NCBI GenBank assembly: GCA_041686095.1
Contig: JAWLEN010000103.1
Span: forward strand, 1-8,172
DNA from: WJMT01 sp041686095
Lineage (GTDB): Bacteria; Acidobacteriota; Aminicenantia; Aminicenantales; Aminicenantaceae
Length of the DNA: 8,172 nucleotides
Direction: 5' to 3'
Shown: positions 1 to 5,880 of the stretch, piece after piece
Numbering within the stretch: the first letter of the stretch is position 1
Layout: every line of letters starts with the position of its first letter
The notes under the pieces: generated by a model
The model's database searches: none
Seen by the model: only the letters and a program-made list of their open reading frames with translations
Told to the model about the DNA's origin: nothing
Program-made: the position numbers and the translations under genes

Positions 1-1341
1 TCGGTCTATATTCAGCTTGATTCTCTGGCTTCCCGAATCCATGTCCCCTGGATCCAATCCCTGCTGACCGATCACAAAGCCGCTTTTTTGGCTGTTCTCA
101 TCATTGGCGCCACCACTCTGTATGTGGTTCTGGGAGGGCTTTTCAGTGTGGTGGTCACAGATGTCATCCAAACCATTGTGCTGACTCTAAGCAGTCTGCT
201 GATCGCCGGGATTGCCTGGGCAAAGCTCACTCCGGAAATTCTCAGCCGTCTGCCCCGGGACTTTGCCTCTCTGCGCATCCCCTGGAGGATGCCTGAGTTT
301 TCCGGAACCGCTCATGCTCAATTTGAGTTCTTTGGGGTTCTGGTGATCATCTGGGTGTTAAAAGGCTTATTGATGAACGCCGGGGGACCGGCGCAGATGT
401 ATGATTTTCAGCGCTTTCTGGCAGCCCGGGATGACCGGGATGCTGCCAAAATCGGTGCTTCCTGGAGTGCTTTTCTCATTGTTCGCTGGGCTATGGTCAT
501 GGGGATTGTTCTTTTGGCTTTAACCGGAGCCGTAGGCGCTGCGGATTCTGAGCAGGTGATGCCTTTAGTGCTGAGGGATTTTCTCCCTTTGGGAATCAGA
601 GGCCTTGTGATCGCAGGACTGCTGGCAGCTTTTATGTCCACTTTCAGCTCCACCGTAAACAGCGGGGCTTCTTTTATGGTTCGGGATATCTGGCAGCTTT
701 ATTTCCGGCCCCGCGCCACGGAAAAACAATCGGTTCGAGCCAGCTACATCGCCACAATACTGCTGGTGGTTCTGGGATTAGGCATTGGTTTCCAGAGCGA
801 GTCCATTGCAGAGATATGGAATTGGATGATGGTGACTCTGGGCGCCGGGATCATCATCCCCAATGTCCTTCGGTGGTATTGGTGGCGGATGAATGGCTGG
901 GGGTATGCGCTGGGCACTCTAGGAGGAATGAGCCTGGCTTCAATGTCGTTTTTTTTTGATTCACTCTCCGCCGCACTCGTGTTCCCTTTTATTGTGGTGG
1001 TTTCTTTGTTGTTGAGTGTGGGAGGCTCTCTCTTGACCTCTCCTGTCAAAAAAGATGTTCTGGTTTCATTTTATCAGAGTGTGAGGCCTTTTGGGGCATG
1101 GGGGCCGGTAAAGAAAATCTCCCGGTTATCAGAAAAAGAAAAAACCTCCAAGGCAGAGAATTTCGGACTGACCGCTTTGAATGTGCTTTTGGGCATGGCG
1201 GCTATTGGGGCGCTTTATCTTTTCCCCATGTATTTTGTGGGACAGTGGTATTCTTCGGCTTTTCTCTGCTTGGGAATCGGATTGACAGCTGTCTTTATCC
1301 TGAGGTTTACCTGGTACCGGAACCTTCCTCCCCCGGCTTAA
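1..1341 (+). CDS. Sodium/solute symporter (SSS family), 5' end outside the window
   Basis: The frame is open from the first base, so the true start lies upstream; 446 residues are visible. About eleven hydrophobic segments can be counted. The stretch at visible residues 211-230 (bases 631-690) reads FMSTFSSTVNSGASFMVRDI, which fits the SSS-family helix whose Ser/Thr side chains help hold the sodium ion and which ends in the conserved D-I. Proteins of this family sit in the inner membrane and couple Na+ entry to uptake of sugars, amino acids, vitamins or organic acids. The substrate cannot be read from the sequence. A charged loop (about residues 340-385) precedes two final helices, as in long SSS members. 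The gene converges on the HEPN remnant with only 13 bases between the stop codons, and no terminator hairpin is visible there. This region is richer in G+C than the rest of the window. The family call is secure. Confidence 0.93.
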   Translation, partial: SVYIQLDSLASRIHVPWIQSLLTDHKAAFLAVLIIGATTLYVVLGGLFSVVVTDVIQTIVLTLSSLLIAGIAWAKLTPEILSRLPRDFASLRIPWRMPEFSGTAHAQFEFFGVLVIIWVLKGLLMNAGGPAQMYDFQRFLAARDDRDAAKIGASWSAFLIVRWAMVMGIVLLALTGAVGAADSEQVMPLVLRDFLPLGIRGLVIAGLLAAFMSTFSSTVNSGASFMVRDIWQLYFRPRATEKQSVRASYIATILLVVLGLGIGFQSESIAEIWNWMMVTLGAGIIIPNVLRWYWWRMNGWGYALGTLGGMSLASMSFFFDSLSAALVFPFIVVVSLLLSVGGSLLTSPVKKDVLVSFYQSVRPFGAWGPVKKISRLSEKEKTSKAENFGLTALNVLLGMAAIGALYLFPMYFVGQWYSSAFLCLGIGLTAVFILRFTWYRNLPPPA

Positions 1342-1354
1342 AATGGCTTTTCAA

Positions 1355-1510
1355 TTAAGCTTTTATTAATTCTTTAGCAGCCTCAGGGACCATCCGGGTG
1401 TCTTTGATGGCTTCTTTAGCATCCTCACGGGTGTATTCTTCAGTGGGGATGAAATCAATATCCCCGTAAAAAGCCAGCTCTCTTTCTTTCCGAAGCCTCT
1501 TGATATTCAT
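1355..1510 (-). pseudogene. HEPN-domain protein, C-terminal remnant only (51 codons)
   Basis: The ATG overlaps the TGA of the upstream nucleotidyltransferase gene (ATGA), the usual coupling of an MNT/HEPN pair. The product starts MNIKRLRKERELAFYGDIDF, continues IPTEEYTREDAKEAIKD and stops at 51 residues. RELAFYGD..FIPTEEYT matches the last third of HEPN proteins that normally run to about 120-130 residues. The first roughly 80 residues, including most of the four-helix core, are absent, and no R-x4-6-H ribonuclease motif is present. The simplest reading is an in-frame internal deletion that kept the start codon and the C-terminus. It could still be translated through coupling, but it is unlikely to fold as a HEPN domain. 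Annotated as a pseudogene; a short functional derivative cannot be excluded. Confidence 0.75.
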
Positions 1511-1998
1511 AATTCTATGACCTCGCCGGGCTTATAATCTGGTTTCAAGACCCAATACCACATGTTTCCTCTCCAGACTCTCTTGGCCCCTAGTTTTTTT
1601 AATCTCTCTTTGAACTTTTTTAGCCAGGTGATGAAAAAATCATCTTTATCATAAAGGATAAGGGCATCTTCCACCATATCCAGAAACAGAGGACTCCCTT
1701 TTTTGACTTCATCAGGGGTCTTAAAAACAGGGGATATATAAGTGTGGATACCCTGCTTTTCAAGGGATTCCAGAAGAGGCTCTGTCTTTTCTTCCACTGC
1801 TAAAAATTGTTTCACTCTCTTCATTCGTCCATCAGGGAGATTTTCAGCAATGATCAGGATGTCAATATCAGAATTGAATCGAAATGTTTCTCTGGCCACT
1901 GAGCCGAAAACAATAAACGAGACCAGATTGTCTCCATAAAAAGATTTGGATTCTTTAAGAAGTTTTTCTTGAAGTTCATTAAATTTTTCTTTAAGCAT
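1507..1998 (-). CDS. MNT-type nucleotidyltransferase (antitoxin-like partner of HEPN)
   Basis: The 163-residue protein has the minimal nucleotidyltransferase signature: VFGSVARE at about residues 30-37 (Gly32-Ser33), then SDIDILI with Asp44 and Asp46 as the two metal-binding acids. The C-terminus (RVWRGNMWYW, then LKPDYKPGEVIE) is typical of members paired with HEPN proteins. In characterised MNT/HEPN toxin-antitoxin pairs the MNT enzyme transfers nucleotides to the HEPN ribonuclease and silences it; that role here is inferred from the family. The gene appears complete. It starts at ATG 1998 with no good Shine-Dalgarno sequence. A promoter-like pair lies at 2043-2070 on the same strand. Its stop overlaps the start of a badly shortened HEPN gene, so this looks like an orphaned antitoxin whose target has been lost. 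A third catalytic acid could not be placed with certainty. Confidence 0.88.
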   Translation of the reverse strand: MLKEKFNELQEKLLKESKSFYGDNLVSFIVFGSVARETFRFNSDIDILIIAENLPDGRMKRVKQFLAVEEKTEPLLESLEKQGIHTYISPVFKTPDEVKKGSPLFLDMVEDALILYDKDDFFITWLKKFKERLKKLGAKRVWRGNMWYWVLKPDYKPGEVIEL

Positions 1999-2042
1999 TT
2001 TCTATGGATAAATACACATCACTGGCTCTGACAACCATGTCT

Positions 2043-2070
2043 ATTATAGTTTATTTGCCAGTGAAATCAA
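2043..2070 (-). promoter_or_regulatory. Candidate sigma70-type promoter for the MNT gene
   Basis: On the minus strand TTGATT (2070-2065) is followed after 16 bases by a perfect TATAAT (2048-2043). The predicted transcript would begin around 2036 and give a leader of roughly 40 bases before the ATG at 1998. Found by eye only; the consensus match is good in an AT-rich background where chance matches are common. Confidence 0.5.
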
Positions 2071-2171
2071 TAAAAAGAGTCTTCACCTCAGTTGATAGAC
2101 AGTTATCTTGGGATTGCATAAAAAACAGTAACACAATACCCATTTACTATTTTTTTTAAGATAACATTTCA

Positions 2172-2200
2172 TTGACTTTACTCATTTATATAATTATTTT
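2172..2200 (+). promoter_or_regulatory. Candidate promoter for the 2253 lipoprotein gene
   Basis: TTGACT (2172-2177) lies 17 bases before TATTTT (2195-2200), the same layout and -10 sequence as the pair in front of the 5640 peptide gene. A perfect TATAAT also occurs at 2189-2194 but has no -35 match at proper spacing. The start codon at 2253 would be reached after a leader of about 45 bases that holds a 14-base palindrome. Confidence 0.5.
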
Positions 2201-2221
2201 GGAAATAACTTGTGATTATGG

Positions 2222-2235
2222 AATTCTTAAGAATT
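2222..2235. promoter_or_regulatory. Perfect 14-bp palindrome in the leader of the 2253 gene
   Basis: AATTCTTAAGAATT reads the same on both strands. It sits between the predicted transcription start and the Shine-Dalgarno sequence AAGGAG (2241-2246). The position suits an operator or an mRNA hairpin just upstream of the ribosome site, but it is short and AT-rich, so chance is possible. Confidence 0.3.
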
Positions 2236-2252
2236 AATCCAAGGAGTCAAGA

Positions 2253-2852
2253 ATGAAAAAACGGCTTTTTTTAGTGCTGCTGATTTCTCTTGTATTGATT
2301 GGATGTCAGCAAAAAAAATCCTCGGATTCTTTTGAATTGGGAGAGGTTCTTTTTTCCATTGATACTTCTCAAGAGAAAATTATCGAAAAGGGTGTGTATG
2401 ACATCCGGGATTTTGATGTTGACTCTGAGGGAAATGTCTTCATACTTGTTCTTCAGACTGATACTGACTGGATCTATAAATTCGATCCCTCAGGGAATTA
2501 TGTCTGTTCTTTTGCTAGAAAAGGGCCTGGTCCTGGGGAAATTCAAATGCCGCGGAGGATAAACATTAATGAAAATGACTTGGTGATCATTGACAATCCA
2601 TCGAAATTGTCTCTTCTTGTTTTCAGTAATTCAGGTGAATTCAGGAAGTCTTATTCTCTTCCAAGTGACCTCCGGCATGTTGATTGGTTAAAAAATGGCT
2701 GTTTCCTTGCCACTCAAAGAAGGATCGATCCTGAAAATGAGAATCAATCTTATTTTGTGCTCACTCTCTGGGATGAGAATTTTAATACCAGCCAAAAAAC
2801 TAAATTGGAAACTAAATTGGGGACGGTTTATCTATTTACCATATTTCTTTAG
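2253..2852 (+). pseudogene. Six-bladed beta-propeller lipoprotein, truncated to about half length
   Basis: The gene starts at ATG 2253, six bases after a strong AAGGAG. Residues 1-18 form a lipoprotein signal peptide ending in the lipobox LIGC (Cys18), so the product would be exported and lipid-anchored. Blade-like repeats follow: DFDVDSEGNVFIL near residue 53, then the family turn GPGPGE at residues 91-96, the same motif as in the 375-aa and 363-aa proteins of this window. The frame ends at residue 199, where its neighbours continue to 363-375 residues, so about the last three blades are missing. The final residues (KLETKLGTVYLFTIFL) lie in and just after a 12-base near-tandem duplication (ACTAAATTGG twice, 2799-2820), and the last ones do not look like propeller sequence. 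Another frame is open from 2816 to 2941, and the original frame reopens before 2964. A frameshift plus deletion is likely. The call as an inactive gene is probable, not certain. Confidence 0.62.
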
Positions 2853-2882
2853 ATGATATATCTTCCATCATGAAACTCCTTT

Positions 2883-2911
2883 TTGACCAGGGAGGATTTT
2901 TCAGGTACTAT
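2883..2911 (+). promoter_or_regulatory. Candidate promoter for the 2985 lipoprotein gene
   Basis: TTGACC (2883-2888) and TACTAT (2906-2911) are separated by 17 bases. They lie in the decayed sequence after the truncated 2253 gene. If used, they would give the 2985 gene its own transcript with a leader of about 65 bases. The -10 matches consensus at four of six positions only. Confidence 0.35.
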
Positions 2912-2984
2912 GAGGGCCAAGTTATTCAGTGGACGACAATTTGATGAGATTTGGGAGTATTTTTAATTTCAAATAGGGGGAGAT

Positions 2985-4112
2985 ATGAAGAAAACAATTA
3001 TTTATTTAATCATTCTTATGCTGTTCCTGGCAGCCTCCTGCACTCAGCAGGATTCTGAGTGGAAAGGGAACATCAAAATCCAAGACGGAGTGACCATTGT
3101 TGAGAATCCGATGGAACCTATGTATTCAGGGGATGTGTTGGAATTGGAAGAAGACCTTGTGATCGGAGAGAAAGAAGGGCCTGAGGAATATATGTTTTCT
3201 GAAGTGCGTGATATAGATGTGGATTCTGAGGAGAACATCTATGTTCTGGATTCAAAAGAAACTCACATTCAGGTCTTTGACAAAGACGGCGCTTATTTAA
3301 GAACCATCGGCCAAAAAGGCCAGGGTCCAGGAGAAATGCAGAGCGCCAGAAGTATATCCATCACGCCTAAAAATGAAATCCTGATCAGCGACTGGAGTGG
3401 CAGAGCCCTTCACTTTTTTTCTCTGGAAGGAATATTCCTGAAATCCCTTAACCTTAAAGGCATGCTTTGGTTCCTCAAACCCGTGGCCGATTCTCAAAAC
3501 CATATCGTGGCCGGTTATACGGTTATGGATCAAACCGTCACCGGTTATCTAAAAATATTCAATCCGGACTTGACTGAAAAAAAGACCATTTATTCCTATC
3601 AAATCGCTCAATACCCCAAGGTCAATCCTTTTTTTGCCCAGTGCTTTTGGCAGATCGACAGCCATGACCATATTATCTGGGGTTATAATGACATCTATGA
3701 GATCCAGTACCTGAAACCGGATGGAAGCCTGTTTATGAAAATAATAAAGGAATACGATCCTGTGAGAATCACCGAACAAGAAAAGATTGAGTACTACAAA
3801 TCTCACTATGGCCAAGAAGAGCCGCCTGAGGGAATGGAATTAATCTGGGATTCCCATCACAATCCTTTTATTTATCTGAGTATCGATGAAGAGGGCAGAG
3901 TGTTTGTGCGCACCTATGAAAAAGATCCCAACGGCCTGTATTATTATGATGTGTTCAACTCCCAGGGAAAATATATGGCTAAAATTCCTTTGGAACACCG
4001 CCCTCGGGTCTGGAAAAAGGACAAGCTCTATGTGGTCTCTGAAGATCAGCAGGGCTTTCATCAGGTCAGACGCTACAGCGTGAGCTGGAATCTCAACGAA
4101 TCAATACTTTAA
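2985..4112 (+). CDS. Six-bladed beta-propeller lipoprotein, full length
   Basis: The 375-residue protein begins with a lipoprotein signal peptide whose lipobox LAASC gives Cys19 as the lipidated residue, so it is expected on the outer face of a membrane. The mature part holds repeated four-stranded blade motifs such as DIDVDSEENIYVLD (about residues 76-89) followed by IQVFDKDGAYLRTIG. The turn GQKGQGPGEM around residues 109-118 is the signature of bacterial 6-bladed beta-propeller proteins related to the NHL/TolB-like folds. A matching closing strand, FVRTYEKDPNGLYYYDVFN, comes near the end. No enzymatic residues are recognisable; such proteins generally serve as binding scaffolds of unknown ligand. 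The start is supported by AGGGGGAG at 2975-2982, though the spacing to ATG is short. The gene follows a truncated paralogue on the same strand and looks intact. Confidence 0.87.
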   Translation: MKKTIIYLIILMLFLAASCTQQDSEWKGNIKIQDGVTIVENPMEPMYSGDVLELEEDLVIGEKEGPEEYMFSEVRDIDVDSEENIYVLDSKETHIQVFDKDGAYLRTIGQKGQGPGEMQSARSISITPKNEILISDWSGRALHFFSLEGIFLKSLNLKGMLWFLKPVADSQNHIVAGYTVMDQTVTGYLKIFNPDLTEKKTIYSYQIAQYPKVNPFFAQCFWQIDSHDHIIWGYNDIYEIQYLKPDGSLFMKIIKEYDPVRITEQEKIEYYKSHYGQEEPPEGMELIWDSHHNPFIYLSIDEEGRVFVRTYEKDPNGLYYYDVFNSQGKYMAKIPLEHRPRVWKKDKLYVVSEDQQGFHQVRRYSVSWNLNESIL

Positions 4113-4140
4113 AAAGACAGGAAATTCTTTTTTTGTTGCC
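4113..4140. repeat. Dispersed repeat A, copy 1
   Basis: The bases directly after the propeller stop codon (AAAGACAGGAAATTC, a T-run, then GTTGCC) match those directly after the thioredoxin-like stop at 7523-7551 (AAAGATAAGAAATTC, a T-rich run, then GTTGCC). Only a few differences and a one-base gap separate the copies. Copy 1 runs straight into repeat B. Confidence 0.6.
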
Positions 4141-4142
4141 AA

Positions 4143-4159
4143 AAAGAACAGAGATCTCC
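4143..4159. repeat. Dispersed repeat B, copy 1
   Basis: AAAGAACAGAGATCTCC is identical to 7694-7710. Here it follows repeat A at once, while at the second site about 140 bases separate A from B. It lies just beyond the end of the IS91-like transposase relic, so it may be part of the old element's end. Confidence 0.65.
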
Positions 4160-4190
4160 TTTCGTCCCCCTGAACAAGGGGATTAGAATA

Positions 4191-4414
4191 TCATAAATCC
4201 TCTGATAGTTCCTCAGCTGCCATAGAGAGATGAGCCTGAAGAGGCGGGGGAGGGTGGCCTTAAAAGTCAGATTAAGGTGTTTGATGATCTTGTCTATGAC
4301 TTTATAGTCTTCAATAAAGGAGACAATTCGCATGGTTCCTCCGCATTGGGGACAGATGAGGGGATCGATCTCATATGACAGTAGGATAATCTGTTTAAAT
4401 ATATTTTCAAGGAC
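4191..4414 (-). pseudogene. IS91/IS801-type transposase, frameshifted C-terminal relic
   Basis: Read on the minus strand from the stop at 4415-4417, the sequence encodes YEIDPLICPQCGGTMRIVSF, then IEDYKVIDKIIKHLNLTFKA. The CPxCGG knuckle (codons at 4337-4354) followed by R-I-V-S-F-I-E-D and a helix ending in K-H-L is the C-terminal part of IS91-family (Y2 rolling-circle) transposases. After LTFKA a one-base shift changes frame; the shifted frame then reads HPPPPLQAHLSMAAEELSED and stops at 4191-4193, which fits the usual proline-rich tail of these proteins. The catalytic domain is absent. The unshifted frame stays open to 4109, but that tail looks random. A short hairpin (CCCCT 4167-4171, AGGGG 4177-4181) lies just past the gene end. 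This is a dead relic of a mobile element. Confidence 0.75.
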
Positions 4415-4448
4415 CTAAAAGAGAAAATTGAGATTTTATTTAAATCTT

Positions 4449-4723
4449 TTATAGTTTTTTTTGCAGCTCTTCCCAAATTTCACTAACAGAGAGCTTTTTT
4501 GACCAGAAAGATATATAATCACGATCGATCAATTCAGAGGAGATTTTGAGCATACTCGCAATATCACGGAGATGCTTGTCTGAATGTCCCTCTTTGAAAT
4601 AATGCAATTTTTTGATGATCACATCGACCTTGAGTCCTGATTCGGGATGAATGATATTGAATAAGGAATTCCGAGTTTTTCAAAACAATCCACCACAAAC
4701 AGCAACAGATCATTCTGATCCAT
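4449..4723 (-). pseudogene. Nucleotidyltransferase of a two-gene module, core deleted
   Basis: The reading begins at ATG 4723, inside the end of the 81-aa gene (14-base overlap), with MDQNDLLLFVVDCFEKLGIP. That is the normal N-terminus of a nucleotidyltransferase of about 180-190 residues that partners a small protein. The sequence then jumps, with a frame change at about 4660, to FNIIHPESGLKVDVIIKK, and joins directly to LHYFKEGHSDKHLRDIASML. The normal C-terminus (DRDYISFWSKKLSVSEIWEE) follows, with a stop at 4449-4451. The missing middle should contain the GS and D-x-D catalytic motifs. A second segment, between two similar D-V-I-x-K-K stretches, also appears lost. In the starting frame translation stops at 4619-4621 after 34 residues. 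The gene is therefore inactive. Family assignment rests on remembered family patterns, not on a search. Confidence 0.7.
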
Positions 4724-4955
4724 GGGATATCCTTTTGGCAATTTCCTTCTTTATTTTATCCTCATCCCAATCAGGCCAAAGAGAGCGCAAGTTGCATAAA
4801 AGTCGAGTTCTTGCAGAGTTCCAGAGCCCAAATGCAATTTTAAGCCTCTCAGAGGATGATTTGTGCTTATATATATCGACCATGATGTCATCAATAATAT
4901 CAATATGGAATGATTCCAACTTTCCTCCTCTTATCTTGTAAACCAACTGTCTCAT
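4710..4955 (-). CDS. Small conserved partner protein of a nucleotidyltransferase module
   Basis: The 81-residue protein contains ERLKIAFGLWNSARTRLLCN (about residues 36-55), then LRSLWPDWDEDKIKKEIAKR and an ISHGSE end. This resembles small helical proteins (antitoxin-like, 'FGMW.SAR...HPDW.E..I.KEVA.RI.HG') encoded directly before nucleotidyltransferases in putative toxin-antitoxin pairs. The protein looks complete, with no signal peptide or membrane helix. There is no Shine-Dalgarno sequence; instead a promoter-like pair ends five bases before the ATG, which suggests a leaderless transcript. The downstream partner, overlapping by 14 bases, has lost its catalytic centre, so the small gene now appears orphaned. 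Whether it acts as toxin, antitoxin or chaperone is not known from this sequence. Confidence 0.72.
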   Translation of the reverse strand: MRQLVYKIRGGKLESFHIDIIDDIMVDIYKHKSSSERLKIAFGLWNSARTRLLCNLRSLWPDWDEDKIKKEIAKRISHGSE

Positions 4956-4960
4956 TATGC

Positions 4961-4990
4961 ATAATACACACAGAAAACACGGTCAGTCAA
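4961..4990 (-). promoter_or_regulatory. Promoter of the 81-aa gene, possibly leaderless
   Basis: On the minus strand TTGACT (4990-4985) is followed after 18 bases by TATTAT (4966-4961). The ATG at 4955 lies only five bases beyond the -10 box, so a transcript would begin at or next to the start codon. The same arrangement (TTGACC, 18 bases, TATTAT, then ATG) recurs at 7602-7636. Confidence 0.5.
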
Positions 4991-5232
4991 TTTAATGATC
5001 TCCTGAAACGAAAGTTTCTTTATTTTTCATTGGTTTTCTTGGTTCAATTCTATCAGAAAAAGAATCCCTAAAAAACATAAACTTCCTGCTCTTCTAAAGA
5101 ACATAATTCAGTAAAATGTCTTAAAGTTGCGATTTTGGGGTAGAAATCACTATTTTAAGGGCAAAAAAATGAAATTATTGTGAATTATCTTATTGATTAT
5201 AAAGGAGACATAAGGAAACATCTTGGTACGAC

Positions 5233-5279
5233 CCCTCTTTACACCCTCTTTACATGGTCCTCTTTACCACCCTCTTTAC
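5233..5279. repeat. Four-copy tandem array of (C/T)CCTCTTTAC
   Basis: Copies start at 5233, 5244, 5258 and 5270; the third has T as its first base. The spacing is irregular (11, 14 and 12 bases), so this is not a simple codon or slippage repeat. A weaker TTTTTTACC follows near 5303. The array opens the GC-richer island that runs to about 5423. It may be the edge of a lost mobile element. Confidence 0.6.
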
Positions 5280-5483
5280 CATGACCCCCATTGGAATCGC
5301 CATTTTTTACCATTAAGGCAAGCCGATCTTACTGCATCTGCTTTGTTACAGGGCATTCGTAGTGAAGGACCACGACTTCATGCCCTGTGCCTTGCATCTG
5401 CAGCAATCTTGACTCGTGAATAAATCAGGTTAGAAGAGATATTCTCTAAAAAATTAAAATTCATTTTTTATTAAAAAAAATTC

Positions 5484-5512
5484 TTGACAATCGTTTTTTT
5501 TTTTACTATTTT
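5484..5512 (+). promoter_or_regulatory. Strong candidate promoter of the peptide-propeller-thioredoxin cassette
   Basis: A perfect TTGACA (5484-5489) lies 17 bases before TATTTT (5507-5512). The spacer is mostly a T-run. Transcription from here would give a leader of about 120 bases before the peptide start codon, long enough for leader-based control. It has the same -10 and spacing as the pair at 2172-2200. Confidence 0.6.
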
Positions 5513-5596
5513 GATGATGTCAGTAAAAGAAGAAATGCTATTTATAAAAAATATTTATTCACTTGGATTTTTTTGGTTTTAAGATAGTTTACTCAA

Positions 5597-5606
5597 TTGG
5601 CGCCAA
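5597..5606. promoter_or_regulatory. TTGGCGCCAA palindrome in the cassette leader
   Basis: A perfect 10-base palindrome with a GC core stands out in a very AT-rich leader, 15 bases upstream of the ribosome-binding run AGGGGG (5621-5626). It could be a protein-binding site or a small mRNA stem. No family-specific match is claimed. Confidence 0.28.
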
Positions 5607-5639
5607 AATAATAGAATGAAAGGGGGTGTTGTTTGAAAG

Positions 5640-5864
5640 ATGATTCAAAAAATCGTTAAGTCATTGATTGTAATCCTTATTATGGTTGGATTAGCATTTA
5701 CAGTGTTTAATTTCGCTCCTCAAGCCGAAGCGTCTGTAGTTCACTATGGCACATTGGAATGGGTAATCGATCCGGATCCTTGGATGGAACCATACCACGT
5801 TGGTGATTTGGGATATTATTGTTTGGGAGATCCATGTGATTGTTGTGTAGTTATTGAGGTTTAA
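5640..5864 (+). CDS. Exported cysteine-rich precursor peptide, NVEALA-like
   Basis: The 74-residue product has a basic start and a long hydrophobic core (MIQKIVKSLIVILIMVGLAF) and then NFAPQAEA before SVV. This suits signal peptidase cleavage after Ala31 and a mature peptide of 43 residues. The mature part is acidic and rich in W, Y, D and P. It ends in a cysteine cluster, C61-x4-C66-x-C68-C69 (CLGDPCDCC), followed by VVIEV. An in-frame stop at 5634-5636 excludes a longer form, and AGGGGG at 5621-5626 serves as ribosome site. The asparagine-led motif before cleavage and the neighbouring propeller gene recall NVEALA-type peptides of Bacteroidota; that is an analogy, not a proven homology. It is the first gene of the cassette and probably the most abundant product, since a large hairpin separates it from the next gene. 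Confidence 0.78.
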   Translation: MIQKIVKSLIVILIMVGLAFTVFNFAPQAEASVVHYGTLEWVIDPDPWMEPYHVGDLGYYCLGDPCDCCVVIEV

Positions 5865-5880
5865 ACTATGTTAGATTATT

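Larger units (their letters stand above)
4956..5639. other. 684-base gene-free stretch
   Basis: Between the 81-aa gene (leftward) and the 74-aa peptide gene (rightward) I see no convincing gene. From left to right it holds the minus-strand promoter at 4961-4990, about 200 bases of AT-rich DNA without recognisable structure, and a CCTCTTTAC tandem array with a more GC-rich island (5223-5423). It ends with A/T homopolymer runs, the promoter at 5484-5512 and a palindrome at 5597-5606. The island has an open frame whose last 36 residues (starting LRQADLTASALLQGIRSEGP) could be a relic of a protein I cannot identify. Confidence 0.6.

Noticed and set aside
1098..1358. 86-codon plus-strand frame overlapping the symporter 3' end
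   Set aside because: It lies in another frame of the well-supported symporter, has no ribosome site and no protein-like pattern.
2189..2194. Perfect TATAAT as the -10 of the 2253 gene
   Set aside because: No -35 match at 16-18 bases upstream; the neighbouring TTGACT-N17-TATTTT pair is a better unit, although both could contribute.
4109..4333. 74-codon minus-strand frame as a stand-alone gene
   Set aside because: Its ATG lies inside the transposase relic just after CPQCGG, and the codons after LTFKA are out of the true frame.
5233..5279. CRISPR array
   Set aside because: Repeat units are only about 10 bases with 1-4 base gaps; there are no spacers of CRISPR length and no cas genes.
5223..5423. 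66-codon frame from a TTG start as a gene
   Set aside because: Its first third is only the translated CCTCTTTAC array and the start is weak with poor spacing to AAGGAG; described as an island or relic instead.
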